Below are positions 12,473 to 26,310 of a stretch of DNA of 64,000 bases, piece by piece. The DNA is from Turbatrix aceti. Its lineage: Eukaryota > Nematoda > Chromadorea > Rhabditida > Panagrolaimidae. A program made the translations under genes and the position numbers. The notes below the pieces were generated by a model, which worked only from the letters and a program-made list of their open reading frames with translations, did not search any database and was not told the origin of the DNA. Position 1 is the stretch's first letter. Each line of letters starts with the position of its first letter. The stretch is from contig OZ017770.1 in the NCBI GenBank assembly GCA_963969345.1, forward strand, positions 7,325,246 to 7,389,245, given 5' to 3'.

Positions 12473-13616
12473 GGAGAACTTCTAAAATGATTACAACTGA
12501 AGAAGAAAGCAGCGTCAAATTATAATTGTTCTATTATTGCATAGGTAGACCCCAGTCTGGTTCAGGTTTGCCCCGAATGCACCACGTAAGAATCAATTGA
12601 AAATGACGAATGACACTTTATATTCGGTTAACACAACAATTTATCAATGATATAAATGTTCAGATAAATGTAAAAAAAAACAAATAGAATGTACAATGGA
12701 AAAGAATAGCGCTGGTATTAATCAGTTTTCAATGCGTTGATGCGGGCATATCTTAAAAATCATCAAAAACGAGGGGTCCAGTCAGACAAATGCGCGTCTG
12801 ATCGCGATGAACATTTTTTAGAGGACTACAAAATTGTAAGGTGCTTGCAGCACTAATGAATAGCAAGTTGCGGCTTTTCTTTTACATACATGAATTGTGT
12901 CTCATGAACAAATTGCGTTAGAAGGGGGGGGGGGAAGTCGAGCAGTTTACCCCCCTTTGATCAAGATTTTTAAATCACGTTGCTTTACATATTTTTATGA
13001 ACTCTAATCAACATCTTGCACAACGTATGCGGTTTTGGAAAACCGTTTTTACTCTGTGCTCGTTTTTTTTCCAATTAACAGAAGTAACAATTTAACCCTA
13101 ATCACTTCTGTCACTATTTTTTTTAAAGTCTCGTGAACCTATCCATGTGAAATAACGCATTTACAAAAATTTATTGATACCACTTGAGTTTTAGTTTTTA
13201 AACACAAAATCGTTTAATGAATACGTAAAATCAAAAATCACAAAAAAATGATGAAAACTATTATAAAAAAATAACAATAACAAACAAATTGCTTTTAAGC
13301 AATTAAAATTCTATTGTGTTCGCGCGCGAATCGATCGCAATCGCTTACAAAAGCGAGCCACATTGTCGCAGTTGTATATTATCTACGGCATTTGTATCTA
13401 TTGTTTGCTTGTTCGTCAGTTTTTGTTCGATAAGACAGAAGCGCTATTGATCTGCACAGTTTTTGCTGGACCGGCGGACTCAATGATCCACCTTTCTGTG
13501 CGTTCTTTAGTATTATAAATTTGTAACACATAAACAAAAATACAATACACAACACTACTTTATTAGTTTTGACAAATATAAGTGTAACAGGATGATATAA
13601 AATGAGTGCAAACTAA
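12473..13616. other. Intergenic region, no gene seen
   Basis: AT-rich spacer between the SLC5 5' end and the aconitase 3' end. It contains a short G run near 12930 and a reverse-strand polyadenylation signal TTTATT at 13559-13564 for the aconitase gene. Confidence 0.6.
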
Positions 13617-16600
13617 TTAGTGCGCAGCTTTGACGTTAGAGGGGTTCACGACCTTGCGGACCATGTAGCGAAGGATGCCGCCGTGGATGAAGTACTCGAT
13701 TTCAGTAGCAGTATCGAAGCGGGCGATAACTTCGAAAGTCTTGCCGGTCTTCTCTTCCTTGACCTGCACAAGGCTGCGTGGCACCAGAGGTTCGGGAAGT
13801 GTGATCGTGAGTTCGTCGCTGGCGGTCAGACCCAAAGTGTCTGCATTTTCTCCATCCTTGAATTGCAGAGGGATGAGACCCATGCCAACGAGGTTAGAGC
13901 GGTGGATGCGCTCGAAGGACTCCGCAATGACGGCTTTGACGTTAAGGAGCAGAGGACCCTTAGCGGCCCAGTCCCGAGAAGATCCGCAGCCGTAGTCCTT
14001 TCCAGCAAAGATGACCAGGCCCTTGGCACCGGTTTCGAGATGCTTCTGAGCAATGTCATAGACGTCACCAACGGTGTTGGAGGCGACGTGGATCGTCTGA
14101 GGGCCGGGACGTGTCAGGAATTTGTTGATCAGACGAACGTTTGCGAAAGTTCCTCGGGTCATGATTTCGTCATTTCCTCGGCGGGAACCGTATGTGTTGA
14201 AGTCGCGAGGCGTGACTCTGAAAAATAGAAATAATTCAATTGCAGTCAATTACAAATGTACAAACCCCAGAGATTTGAGATGGCGAGCAGCAGGACTTTT
14301 GCCAGAAATGGATCCAGCCGGTGAAATGTGGTCAGTGGTGACTGAATCACCCAAGTTGAGCAGTGGCCGAAGGTGGTCGATCGTAGTAGGATGACTGGTT
14401 ACGGTAGCATCCATATTCTCGCAGAACGGAGCGCACTTGATGTAAGTAGAGTTTTTGTCCCAAGGGTAAGTCTGCGTATCGGGAGCATGAAGCGACTTCC
14501 ACTGATCATTGCCCTCTTCGCAGTGCGCGTATCTTGTACGGAAGAATTCAGGAAGCACAAACTGGTCGACGTACTCGTAGACTTCGCTGAGGGTCGGCCA
14601 GAGATCCTTGAAGTAGATGTCCTTGCCGTTGGCCTGTCCGATGGGTTCCTTTTCAAAATCAATATCCACGCGACCGGCAAGAGCGTAGATGACGACAAGC
14701 ATCGGGCTGGCCAGGTAGTTTGCCCGGATGTTGGGGTGCACACGGCCTTCGAAGTTTCGGTTGCCGGAAAGCACGCTGGCAGCAACGATATCGTTGTCTT
14801 CGATGGCTTGCACAACATTGGGGTCGGCAAGAGGACCGCTGTTGCCGATGCACGTCATGCAGCCGTAGCCGACAACGTTGAAGCCGAGTTTTTCTAGGTA
14901 AGGAAGCAGCTTGCTTGCCGTGAGGTATTCCGTGACGACGGTGCTTCCGGGGCTCAAACTGGTCTTCACGTAAGACGGAACGGTGAGTCCGAGCTCTGTG
15001 GCACGCTTGGCAATGATGCCAGCTCCCAGCATGACAGACGGGTTGCTCGTGTTCGTGCATGACGTGATGGCAGCCAGAACGACAGATCCGTGTCTGATCG
15101 CCGTTTTTTTGCCTTCAATTTCAATGGGAATGCTCTTGGAAACTTGGTCGGCAGCAAGACCAAAGCTCTGAAACAATCGGATGAAAATGGCGTGACTCGC
15201 AAAACCGAGCAAAATCTGATAAGGCATCAAAGAACGTCTGTTACCTTGAAAGAGACAGGAGCCGTAAGTCCAGCAAGAAATTCGTCTTTGACGTTTGTCA
15301 CATTGACACGGTCCTGGGGGCGCTTAGGGCCGGCAAGACAGGGTTCGAGTGTGCTCAAATCAAGCGTTAGCACCTCGGTGAATGTAGGGAAGCTGCTGGT
15401 ATCCGTGTAGTCGACGTACAGTTTTGCAGCCTTAAGATAGGCTTCAACACGGTTGATGGAGTGCTGGTCGCGACCGGTTTGCTTGAGGTATCTGAAAAAA
15501 AAAAATTTTAGAAACAGAAAAATTTAAAAACAACGAACTCGATAGTTTTGGCATCAACAGGGAAGAAAGATGCAGTCGCGCCATATTCAGGGCACATGTT
15601 AGCAATCGTGGCACGATCGGCGATGCGGAGAGATGCGACACCAGGGCCGAAGAATTCGACGAATTTTCCGACAACACCGCGTTTGCGAAGAATCTGAAAA
15701 TCAGCAAATAACACATTTTCAAAAAATATAAAGAAGCACAAACCTCAGTGATGGTCAAAACGAGATCGGTACCCGTGGCCAAAGGATTCAGATCGCCATC
15801 AAGACGGAATCCAATGACATTTGGAATGAGAAGCGAAATGGGTTGTCCAAGCATGACGGCTTCAGCCTCGATGCCACCGACGCCCCAGCCGAGAACACCG
15901 AGACCACCGATCATGGTGGTATGCGAGTCAGTGCCGACGACGGAATCGGGGTAAAGAATCTGAGATTCTTCGTCGACCATGACCACGCGTCCGAGGTATT
16001 CCAGGTTGATCTGATGCACGATGCCCGTTCCAGGAGGAACGATACGGAGGTTTTTGAAAGCCTTTTGGCCCCATTTAAGGAAGTTGAACCGCTCTGAGTT
16101 TCGCTTAAACTCGAGTTCTTGGTTCTTGCTCAGTGAGTCGGTCCTAAAGTTTTATATTTTTTTAAATGAGAAAAAATGTTGAAAACTAACTGTCCGTAGA
16201 AGTCGACCTGAACGGAGTGGTCAATGACGAGATCGACGGGGCAAAGAGGGTTGACGAGGGTCGGGTCGCCGCCAAGCCCGATCACGGCTTCACGCATCGC
16301 AGCGAGATCCACGACAGCGGGGACACCGCTGAAAATGGATTAGTAAATTTAAAATATAAAAAAAATATTAATTTCTACATACGTCAAGTCCTGAAGAAGA
16401 ACACGAGAAGGCAGAAACGGCACTTCGATGTCATTGTGCTGGTTTTTCTCCCAGTTGAGCACCTGTTTGCCGTCATCCTCAGACGTCAGCTTGTGAGCGA
16501 TGTTTCGGATCACGGATTCATACAGGTAGCGGACAGAAATGGGAAGCGTGTCTGAAGAAATAAACGCATAACTCGCGCTCTGACTTCAACTAAAACAAAG

Positions 16601-16702
16601 GAAAAATCACTCACTGTACACAGCAGGATCAAGCTGATCAAGAGCGTAGTACTTGTACGTCTTGCCATCCACGACAAGCTCCCTGAGAATGCTTTGCACC
16701 AT
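13617..16702 (-). CDS. aco-1: Cytosolic aconitase / iron regulatory protein 1 homologue
   Basis: Converts citrate to isocitrate through a 4Fe-4S cluster. In many animals the apo-form binds iron-responsive RNA elements. The ATG is at 16700-16702 ([14 protein letters not shown]), and multiple exons run down to the stop at 13617. Cluster ligands are intact: the Cys in [13 protein letters not shown] and both Cys in [12 protein letters not shown]. Other landmarks are [29 protein letters not shown] and the domain-4 [12 protein letters not shown] with [14 protein letters not shown]. Extra segments relative to mitochondrial aconitase place it in the IRP1/AcnA group of roughly 890 residues. A TTTCAG acceptor sits 13 bases before the ATG. 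With all iron-sulfur ligands present, enzymatic function is expected. RNA binding cannot be judged from the sequence. Confidence 0.95.
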
Positions 16703-19700
16703 GACGATGAGAATGCTGAAATGAAACCGAATGTTACTCCAGTACTGTTATATAATAAAAAATATCGAGCAAAGATCAGGTGGAGTCGATCAAACGCAGA
16801 GGACACAACTGAACAGTCTGCAGGGAAACGTGGCGCACTGCATGGCGTCCGGGACTGCACGCGGTGTGCGTATAGCAACCCACGATAAAGGTCAAAACGT
16901 CTGATTATGAGCAGTCCTGCTCCAAACATTCGTGCGACTGACTGTCTGTCATCTCGGAGCAAGGGTAAACGTGAATGCGTGATAAGCAATAGTATTCTGG
17001 TGTATCGCTTTGTGTTGCAAACACAAAACAACGCTGTATTACACTATTAGTCGTTTAAGTGGGAAAATGAAATTAATTTTAAATTATAACTGCATTAGAA
17101 AAAATGAATTGCAAACATGTGCTTGAGAAACATTGTTTAAAAAAGTTTAAAAAGAGGAATAACGCACTCATGCTTCGAGCAAATTGCGTTACGAACGTCT
17201 CTATCCTGCTTCCAGTCGTGATAAATAAATTTCATGCTCATAAAATTTTTGCTGTTTTTTATTGTTCGTTTGTTTGGTTGCCCGGGTTATTTTTTTCAGG
17301 CAAAAAAATAATATGACTGACCTTAAAGTTGTCGAAAGCTTGATTAATTAACACTCCGCCGTGCTTGTTTCACGCGGTTGCGGCATTGTCACAACAGCGT
17401 GTCTATCTCAGGTGCACGTCATGAAGACAGCTGCTTTTACCACTCATTTGTAAGCTCGGCTTGCAAATCCCAACACTTTCGTCGTAACAAAGCCTTTCTT
17501 TCCGGCTATCCAACTTTTTGGTCCCGCGGAATTACAATGCCTCCTAAATATGATTAATTGCCTTAACAATTTGACCTGTCAATATTTGAACGAAAGTGCT
17601 TGTCCTAAACAATTGCCTTTGAGTATTTTGTGACTTTTGGAGTGTGGGGTGAGTAATTGGTGCCAACGGCAAATTTGTCGACAAACTATCGGCGCTAGCT
17701 CTTTGTTCCGATGAGCTCGTCCAGGGTCAGGGATGGCCAGGACGGGGGTGCGCTTTTATTTCAGCGCACGTCTTTGGCATATGATGGATATGATGTTCCC
17801 TGGAGAGATTGTTCTCCCCCCCCTCTCGCGCCGCAGTCCAGTCAAACCATTACCGCTCTCTGAGAGCGGTTTCGATTACATGCGGGGGACAGTTGACACT
17901 TTTACTACCCCGGGGTTACATCTTTAACAGTTATAATGACCACATTGATTGAAAACTTTGCCGAAGACTGGACGACTGGGTCGCATCCTCTCAAGTCCAT
18001 TGGCATGCACTTTAAACGCTTTGGGCAGAAATACTGTCATAAAAAACATTATTTGCATGTCCAGCTGGGGCGTGTTGCGAACCCTATTACGTTCAACATG
18101 AATTACTGCACCGAGAGCCTGTCGCATTCCATCTATGTCTTGAAGGGTCATTTATTGACATTCGGCTTTTAAAGCTTGTTTGTGATTTTAAGACAACTGA
18201 AATCCTTCAAACCTACGACCACTTTTACGTGTTGCGTATTCCTGCTTTTCACACGTGGGGCTCGACTGCGAAAAGCAATGCTCCTGTTTTTGCGATAATC
18301 GTTTTTCATACTATGATAAATTTTGTTCGACCTAATGCACCATAATAGTTGATCCAATCAAAGCGATGTGAACGATACAGATTTTTGCCAAGCGTGAAAT
18401 TTCGCTGCTCACAGACAAGAAGCCTGTTTTATCGAAAAGAGGGCGCACGGGGGGTTTATTTTATCATTGTTGCATTTTTTAATCCCTTGTTTTTAAAATT
18501 GTTTTCTCCGATCAACAGTTGAATGTCTAAAATTCGTGTCGTGCCCGGCTTGTTCCGTCTAACAAATTACAAGATAGAGTGCGTGTTGTCTTTTCGTTAT
18601 CAAAACCCCGTCAGAAATGACAAATAATCTGTACATCAATATTTGAATACTGATTGAGAGAAAACAACACAACACTGTTTGCTACTGTAAAAATTAGTTT
18701 TTACTGCTACTCGCTGTTGCCTGCCTCACCTCTTGCTCATAAACGATTTCACGGCTCATTTACGCTTCCAAGTTTCCCCAATCCTACGGAATCAGTTGCA
18801 CCTAAATTTTTGTGGTTTTAAATTTTCTTCAATTGTTGTACACTTTATGTAAATGGAATTTTTAATCTTTTTTTTTGTTAAGGGACAAACGCCATGTTGT
18901 TTTGTGTTGTGTCATTTGTCAATAAAAATCTCCCCAGATTATCCAAACGATAGGGAAACCGTCCATGCTGTTTTGGCTTCTTGTCAACTATGCATGCTCG
19001 CCCATTCAACAAAAACCGTGGTTGATGTTGTCAGGATCTCTTGGTACTATTTTGTACCTGTCTGTCTGAATTTTGACATTTGCAATTGTTTTTTGCCTTT
19101 TTTAGTGTTCACAGGAAGCGCGGGCTTTTCGTTACGCTTGCCTACCATTATTTTGGCGTCCATGCTTAAAAGTATCGTTGTTATATTTATTTGTGGGCTG
19201 GAGCCGGGCAAAAGCGCGTCAAGCACCAAAGTGCAAACCGAACGGCCATTTTCATTCACAAGCGACAAGCACAAATCAAATAGATTGTTCTTCCAAGGCT
19301 CATCTGCCTCTGCGGGCCATGTAACGATGGCACATCGTCGTCATAAAACCCGTTTGCCTTTTGTCGTTTCGTACCATGAAGGACTGTTGGTTGTCCCATG
19401 CCTCTTTTTTCCTTAGGCTGCTCGAGTTACCCTCTTGATTTTGGCAAAGGCCTTAATTTTGTCAGATTTCTTGTTCACTAGACACTAACAAGATATCCGG
19501 GTACTGGATGCCAAAACAGTTTGTTCATTGTTAGTCTGTCAAGTATTTCGGGAGCTTTACTATTAATCTCTGCCCGACGAAATGCATGTCTCGTCGCCCG
19601 TACCAAATTATATTACCGAACAAAAAAAGGATTTATGCATTGCGTTGCGTTATCCGTAAATCACGACAGATGACCAGCCCGAGATATTTGACCTTAACCG

Positions 19701-22700
19701 TCGACTGTCCCTACTTGAACATGTGCGGCACGCTTTATGATCCCCGTTATAGTCAGCGGCGCGTGCAAATCGCTCTGTTCCAAAGGCGAATTATTCTTTG
19801 TAGAAGGATCCGTTCAAAAAAGCATAATGTTATTTTTTTGAATAAACCGGTGAATCGTTTTCTCTCTTTATTCGTCACAAAAAACACAGACTTACTCATG
19901 CGGTAAATCTGCGCCCCTTTCGTTTGTTGCATTTTCTACATACTATCCCCAACTTTTGGCCTTGGCTAATTTAGCGATTTTAATATTGGTCAGATTTTAG
20001 GGATGACTCGTGCATACAAAAATCGCGCAGTCTGATAGGGTTGTAAAGCGGCTGTCATCCCGCGCAGAGGTTGGCCTTTTTCCATTGTCTCGTGTTTGTT
20101 TTCTCCAAATGAGGGGGTTTTTGATTCCTCGGTCATCGGAAGATGAAAAATGTCATTTTTATGCCACAACTGGGAGGGAGCGTGCCAATATACGTGGACC
20201 TCAATGGAGTCAAGTGGTCGTAACTGCCACTCGAGGTGCTCCTAGCAATTATCTTTTTTTTTCATTTAGGTTTGGCCTTGATGGAATTTCATTGGCCTGT
20301 GTCTTCTTTTTAACACTTTCCTCACCCATTTTGGCGCTTCCTGCAGTGTTCACCGGAAGAGTGATTGACTTGCGTAATTGAAGGCACAATGCCTTGTCCC
20401 TGTGGACGCGCTGCATCTGTTTCCGACCGTGTAAGGTTTCAATTTTCCTGTCTTTTTTCGGAAATTTTACGTTGTAATCTTTTGCTATTTTATTCGTCTT
20501 TAATTTCCACGCGCTGATGTGATAGCGATATTGCGTGAACGCTTGAACTTGTAATTTTAATGCCAATAAACCAGTTTTTTTAAAGACGATACGAAGTCGC
20601 ATCGATTAAGGATGGGTGTCTTCATTCGATCATAAAAAATAGCGCAACTTTTTCAAAACTGACCATAACGGCAGTTTTTGTTTGTCTCTTCACTTTGACT
20701 GTAATGAATAGAAAAGGCTCATCGCGCATACGTCATTTTAGAAGTGCCGCTGTCAAAGCTTTATTCCATATTTATTTTGGATGTGATGGACTAAATTTCG
20801 CGCATTTTTCTCAGGGGACATCTATTGTACTGGTTTTGCGCTCAGCATGCTCTTCGAGCCGCCAAGGTCCTGTCTCGGCTGCAAAACGGCTGCCATGGCC
20901 AGTCCCGCGACCTGCGAGAATCAAAAATTAGTGCGGCAAATCGTTGTCGTCAAAGCTGATGCTGACAGGTTGGCGCCGCGGCCTGGTGTCCCAGTCCTTT
21001 GCATAAAAGTGACTCGGCTGACAGACCTGATATATCGGCCACCGAAGACCCCTTTAGTCACCTCTAGCTACCGGACGTGCTCATCACCAGACAGCGAGAT
21101 AGAACGTATCGAAGCCGGTAGTGAGTGTGAGTCATCAAGATGCCGCGGTCGTCTGTCTGTCTGTAAAACCGGAGGTGGCTGTAGAAAATAAGCACAGGAA
21201 ATAATTTTTTTGTTGCCCACTTGTTTTTTATCGCCATTTTTTGTTGTTTATTGGCTGACCCGTGCGTGCGATGAAGCCATGGTCCGTCTATTTCAATGGG
21301 GAGGGGGGCTTCTTCGTCTGCGCTCAATCATGCTCGTTTAGTTCCTACGACGCGGTTGATTCAGATTTTTCTTAGGACCCCCACCGGGAGTAACGTAGAA
21401 GGGGGTTTGCTAAAAGCGGGTTGGTTTGTTTCAACAGCACCGGCCATATGCGGCTGTCAAACAGGCATTCTTGTCTTGTCAACTCAGCACGGTCTTCCAT
21501 CTTTGGGAACTGCGATTAAAAAAAGCGGAGGCTATACATCTGCACAGTCGTGTGCCAGATTTTGACAGGAAATGGGGGCGCGAGAGGTCGATAAGCCATA
21601 TAGCCATATAAATAATTTGTCATGCATCTGGGACAATTTTCGTGATCGCTTTTGTCTCAGATTTCATATTTTTTTTGTGTCTGATCCACTCGTCTCCTCC
21701 TTACACTGCCTGATTTTCGTTTTGCCTTTTCCAAATTGCTTCTTCACTAATCTACGGCCAAAAGCTCGCCTTTCCTTCGCAACCGTTCGATACACGCGTC
21801 TCTGCCAGGTCCGGGCCTCGTCTAATTACCGCCAATTTATACGGCCTGTCCTGTCCCTTCTCCGGTAGACAGTTCAGTTGCATGAGTGACTGCTGTGGGT
21901 TGTTGCTCTTTATGATGCTGCCGCTCATGACCTCTGCTTAATGACCGCCGGACACCTTTCACTGTGCCCTGACTGCTTATCTGACTTTTTGCAAAACCCT
22001 CGATGCCGCTCGTGTGTTTTTATTCGTTAATTAAACTCAACTGCTGCGCGTACATATGTACGTATAGCAACAAGTAGATTGTAGAGATGTGCTTAGGCCG
22101 TTTGCATTTCATGTCATGCAACCAACCTCGTCACTTTGAAGATGCCTGCCTTTGTATGTACTGTTACTTGTCACTCTCAGTCTGACAATTTTTTTTAGTA
22201 CTTATGAAAACAAAGAAGCGAGTTGAGTTGGTTGTATGCACGTCTGGTCAAAAGTAGATGTTTCCTGTTTGCATCAACTTTTGGGGTTATTTTTTGTTGC
22301 ATTGCCGAGGCGAACTGTCACGGCTAATCCCGGTTTCTGTCCAGCTGGTTGCAAAAATGTCCAGAGGTGGCTGCTGACTGGCCAATCACTGGCGCTAACT
22401 TTGGAGGGGGATTATCCACGAACACCAGTACGCTTCAATTATGGTAGACACGAGTCGAACTTTTGCCCTTGTCTACTGGGATTAAGCTTGTGGGGCTAGT
22501 TCGTTCGTTATACAGTCAACAAGTAAAAAGGGTACCATCGACCGTTCCTCGGTTGTTTATTTTTTATAATACATTTTTTTAACAATTTTTGTAATGCGCA
22601 TTGTCCTACTTTTTATGCAATTTCATCTTTGAGTGGAACTTCAAAATAAAATTTTTAGTGGAATTTTGAAGTTTGATAACTGCGTGAGTGCCTCGATTGC

Positions 22701-23580
22701 TTTCTGTGTACAGTGACTTGGTTAGGGATCTACTATTTGTGGTGCCTGCTTGCAAGGTGAAGTGGTGTATGCAATATCATTCGCTGTTCCGGGACAATCA
22801 TTTGCATAAGGGCGGATGTTATTGCTCGTTACATCAAAACCGCTCAAAAATGGTTAACAGCCGTTGCGCGGTCTGTGGCGCGGGCGGGTGTGCTTGGGGG
22901 TGTCGGCGGGACTGCGTGGTGTAGCATCTTTTCGCCGAGCATGTATAGGATTTTTTGTAGATTTGTACTTATGCGAGACGTGCATGTCCGGGCCGCTGCG
23001 AACCGCAAAGCATCTGTTTACTCATTCGCAGTAATTGTTGTTTGCAATTTTCTTTTTGCCGTCTTTGCCCCTGCGTTGTCGATAAACCGGGGTAGTCATG
23101 AAAGATTGCTATCGGCCGGTTTGTTTCACTGACAAAGAGTCATTTATTTAAAACCTCAAGACTGTCAGTTCAATCAGGATTGACGGTTTTGTGCATTGTT
23201 TGTTTTTTTTATCACTTCCTGAAGGTGAGGTATGGGGTCACGTTTTACATGCACAATAACATCATGCTTGTATTTATGTTATGCCTGATAATACTTTCAT
23301 CAGAATGAGTTTTGTATACTTTTTCCCATGTTGTAAGAAAGTTTCCTTACACAATAGCCTGCGCGGAGATTCTTTGTAATGCAATATTTGGGCGATATGC
23401 TCTACACTTTTTACGGTTCCGTCTGACAGTATTGCGCATTTATTTTTCTGTGATGGCCAAATAACAAACACGATCATCAAAGAAAGCAAAGAGGCGCTTC
23501 GACATGACCATTGCAAAATTGGCGGAGATTTCTGAGCCTTATCGTAATTGTTTCAGCCGTCACTCAAACTCTGCATCGAC
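16703..23580. other. Long gene-poor region, T-rich on the plus strand
   Basis: About 6.9 kb without a recognisable gene. Several open frames of 60-187 codons occur, all without domain-like composition or paired splice sites. From about 17.3 kb on, the plus strand is visibly richer in T than A, as in introns of plus-strand genes elsewhere here (for example 32287-33536). This suggests a large 5' intron or leader of the immunoglobulin gene starting at 23581, which has a TTTCAG acceptor 24 bases before its ATG. An undiscovered non-coding transcript is another option. Confidence 0.45.
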
Positions 23581-25354
23581 ATGCGTGCCGCACAACTTTT
23601 TGTTGCGGCTTGTCTACTTTCGCTGACGTCATGCAGTGATCCACCGTTCTACACCAAAACCGTTGAAAAGAATCATGACGTCGTTCTGCCTTGCAAAGCC
23701 AGTCAATCCGGTACCCTAATTAATTTTTAATGGTCATTTGGCTTGTACCACCTGTTTTCAGGTGATTACTTCCCGACTTGGAGCCGTGGCAGCGACGACA
23801 TACTCTTTATCGGAACCGATTGCACCCAGGACTGCGATGGCCTAAAAGCTGTCGCCGATGGCGACGTAAGTACAGTAATTTGAAACCGCTTTTTCCAATG
23901 CATAAACTGGCGATGGTTTTTAGAATTACGCGCTGGAGATTACCAACGCGCAGCCAATTAATTCTGCCAACTACACTTGTGCGACGAGTGAGCCCAACAC
24001 ACCCGCCATCGTTGTCTACGAAGTCGTTGTACTCGTACCGCCAAAGGTTAATGTCAAGGAGCGCGAATATCTTGTACGACAGGGAGAAGACCTCAACGTG
24101 AGGTGTACGGCCAGCGGAAACCCCACGCCGTCCATTTCATGGGAGCGCGAGGACGGAAACATGCCTAAGAATGTGAACGTCTACGAAAATGGTGTTCTGT
24201 CTTTCAAGAGCATCACACCTGCGGCTTCGGGAACTTATAAATGCATTGGAAAAAACAAATACGGCAATCAATCGCATTTTTCAGTTACGATCAAAGTAGT
24301 TTGTAAGTTTTCGAGTTATTTTTAAACTCGATTGATTGAGGTGGTTTAATGCCAGTGAAAAGATGATTTGTTACGATTTTTTATTTAATCATTAACCAAT
24401 TTGTGGAATTCCAGTGTGATTAGTAACATGATTTTTCAGCTGACGACAACTCGGACAGTAGCCTTGTTCCTGGTAAGAGTTTATTTAATACTTTGCTGTT
24501 TTTTGCATAACGTTGTGCTTGTGGTGCTTTGGGTTTCCTTAAAAAATGTACTGTAATTATTTGTTTAGTTGCACCGACTGTAACCATCGACAGAACCTAT
24601 ATCCCAGTAACGATCGGCTCTTCCGTCAACCTGACGTGCCGTTACAGCGGAATCCCAACCCCTCAGGCCGATTGGTTGCTCGACGGACATCGCCTAAACG
24701 TTGGTTTCTCTTCGTTATTGCCCATAACATTTTATGACTCTCTTTAGAAGATCAAGCAGAATATTACGGAATACTCACGAGTCGAGGGAAACCACACGAC
24801 TACTAACTTGGTGCTGACAGACGTCGGCCTCGAACATTTTGGCGAATACACCTGCAGTGTAAGCAATAACGTCGCGACCACCAAGAGCATAATTTTCGTC
24901 AGCGGTCGTCCCGGCCCGCCGACTATTAAAATAGTTGGCGATAACGAGTTCATGTTGACTGTCGAATCAGTCTACCCCATTCTTGAGTACAAAATTTTGT
25001 ATCGCTTGGCTGGTGAAGACTTTTTCCTACGCAATCACAGCGTGCTGAGCAATGCGAAGCAGGATCAGAGCGGTAGTGTCTGGCAGAGGACCATCAAGCT
25101 CGACTTCCTCAAGCCCAATACAGAGTACGAGCTGCAAGCCACCGGGGTGAACAAACTTGGTGCGGGTGCGCTGGCCAAGGACTACATCAAGCATCAAACT
25201 CCCAAACTTGATTCTGAAGGTAAAAAACTTTTTTGGGTAATTTCAAATGTAAGGCATACTGTTTTCAGAGTTTGACAACAAGTTGAGCTCGGCGACTTCG
25301 CTTTCTGCTTCCTTGGTGACTCTGGTGCTTGTGGTGGCTGCGGTACGCCTTTGA
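23581..25354 (+). CDS. GPI-anchored immunoglobulin-superfamily cell-adhesion protein
   Basis: Probably a neuronal or epithelial surface adhesion molecule, similar in plan to lachesin or other GPI-linked Ig proteins. Signal peptide MRAAQLFVAACLLSLTSCS. Three Ig domains follow: Ig1 (VVLPC...NYTC), Ig2 (LNVRC...SGTYKCIGKNKYG) and Ig3 (VNLTCRYSG...GEYTCSVSNN). A fibronectin-III-like segment comes next (PNTEYELQATGVNKLGAG). The C-terminal small-residue site plus a hydrophobic tail (SFSASLVTLVLVVAAVRL) indicates a GPI signal rather than a transmembrane helix with a cytoplasmic tail. About eight exons; a very short one near 24440-24472 encodes an acidic linker (DDNSDSS). Several N-glycosylation sites are visible. 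The exact orthologue is not decided. Confidence 0.85.
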
Positions 25355-25964
25355 AGCGCGATCGATCATCTCTTCGTTCGTTCTCTTTCTCTGTTTTCTG
25401 ATTCACTCAACTTGCTCACCGGTTGTATTTAACAACAAGATTGAAATACTATATCTGCCCTGTTTAATTATTTTTTTCAACGTAGCTTGTCAATCACTTT
25501 CAAAATGATCGAAAAAATTCCAAAAAAGGTTTTATCACGCGTGGTTGTGCGTGGTGGAACCTGCTGTCAGTTTTATACACTCCCATTTTGTTCAACGAAA
25601 ATGACCGATTGTTGGTTATACAAGCAGGGTTTTAATCGTTCTTGTTAGTAGTTTTCTTTTTGACTGACAGTTAGCAATATTGCCATTACCATTGTTGCTT
25701 TATTTTTTTTCTTTGAACTAAAAAAATAAATGAGTTCTGCTAAATATCCCGTCTTTGGAGAGAAATTTTATTGCACAAGTATGACACAATTAAAGGTGAT
25801 TTGAACAACTAAATTAGATTAACGCGCTGTCTTCTGCGACTGCCGACCACAAAGCTCGCTGCATAGCCAATCGAGGATAATCGGGTGCTGCAACGCGATG
25901 AATCGTGTTTTGGGGGCTTGCAGCACGACTGCAGACCAGAGTTGTTCAATTTGACAATTTTCAG

Positions 25965-26140
25965 TGCTCGCTCTGCTCGCGCTCTTTGAGCAATTCAACT
26001 TTCCGTGCTCGCTCTGCTCATGCTCTTTGAGTTCCTAAAGTTTTCGCGCTCGCTCCGCTCGCGCTCTTTTATTCTCAGATCCTCTGCTCTTGCTCTGCTC
26101 ACACTCGTGAGTCGAGCAGGAGCGAGCAATGAGCGAAAAT
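25965..26140. repeat. 41-bp tandem repeat block A
   Basis: Three units starting near 25965, 26006 and 26046, each with a core like TGCTCGCTCTGCTCGCGCTC and about 21 bases of spacer. An inverted core lies near 26114-26135. It is a diverged direct copy of block B at 26311-26460. Confidence 0.8.
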
Positions 26141-26310
26141 GGCTCACACAAGAAAAGTGAATTTTGAGTCACAAATTCAGTCCCTAGCGAAAAGAAAGAC
26201 CGTATACTCCTTGGAGATACCCCCAACATCGTGTTTTTGGTCGAAATTACCAGTATTTTAGTATTTGTAGCACTAAATTTATAGTGAGCAGTGCTCATTT
26301 GAAAATTTAT

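Noticed and set aside
14373..14897. Long plus-strand frames opposite aconitase exons (also 13620-14228)
   Set aside because: They are antisense shadows of a strongly constrained GC-rich coding region.
17035..18172. Small open frames before the gene-poor region as possible pseudogenes
   Set aside because: No recognisable similarity to any family by eye.
18853..19416. 187-codon plus-strand open frame in the gene-poor region
   Set aside because: T-rich composition produces Phe/Val/Leu-rich translation by itself. There is no signal peptide, domain or flanking splice structure.
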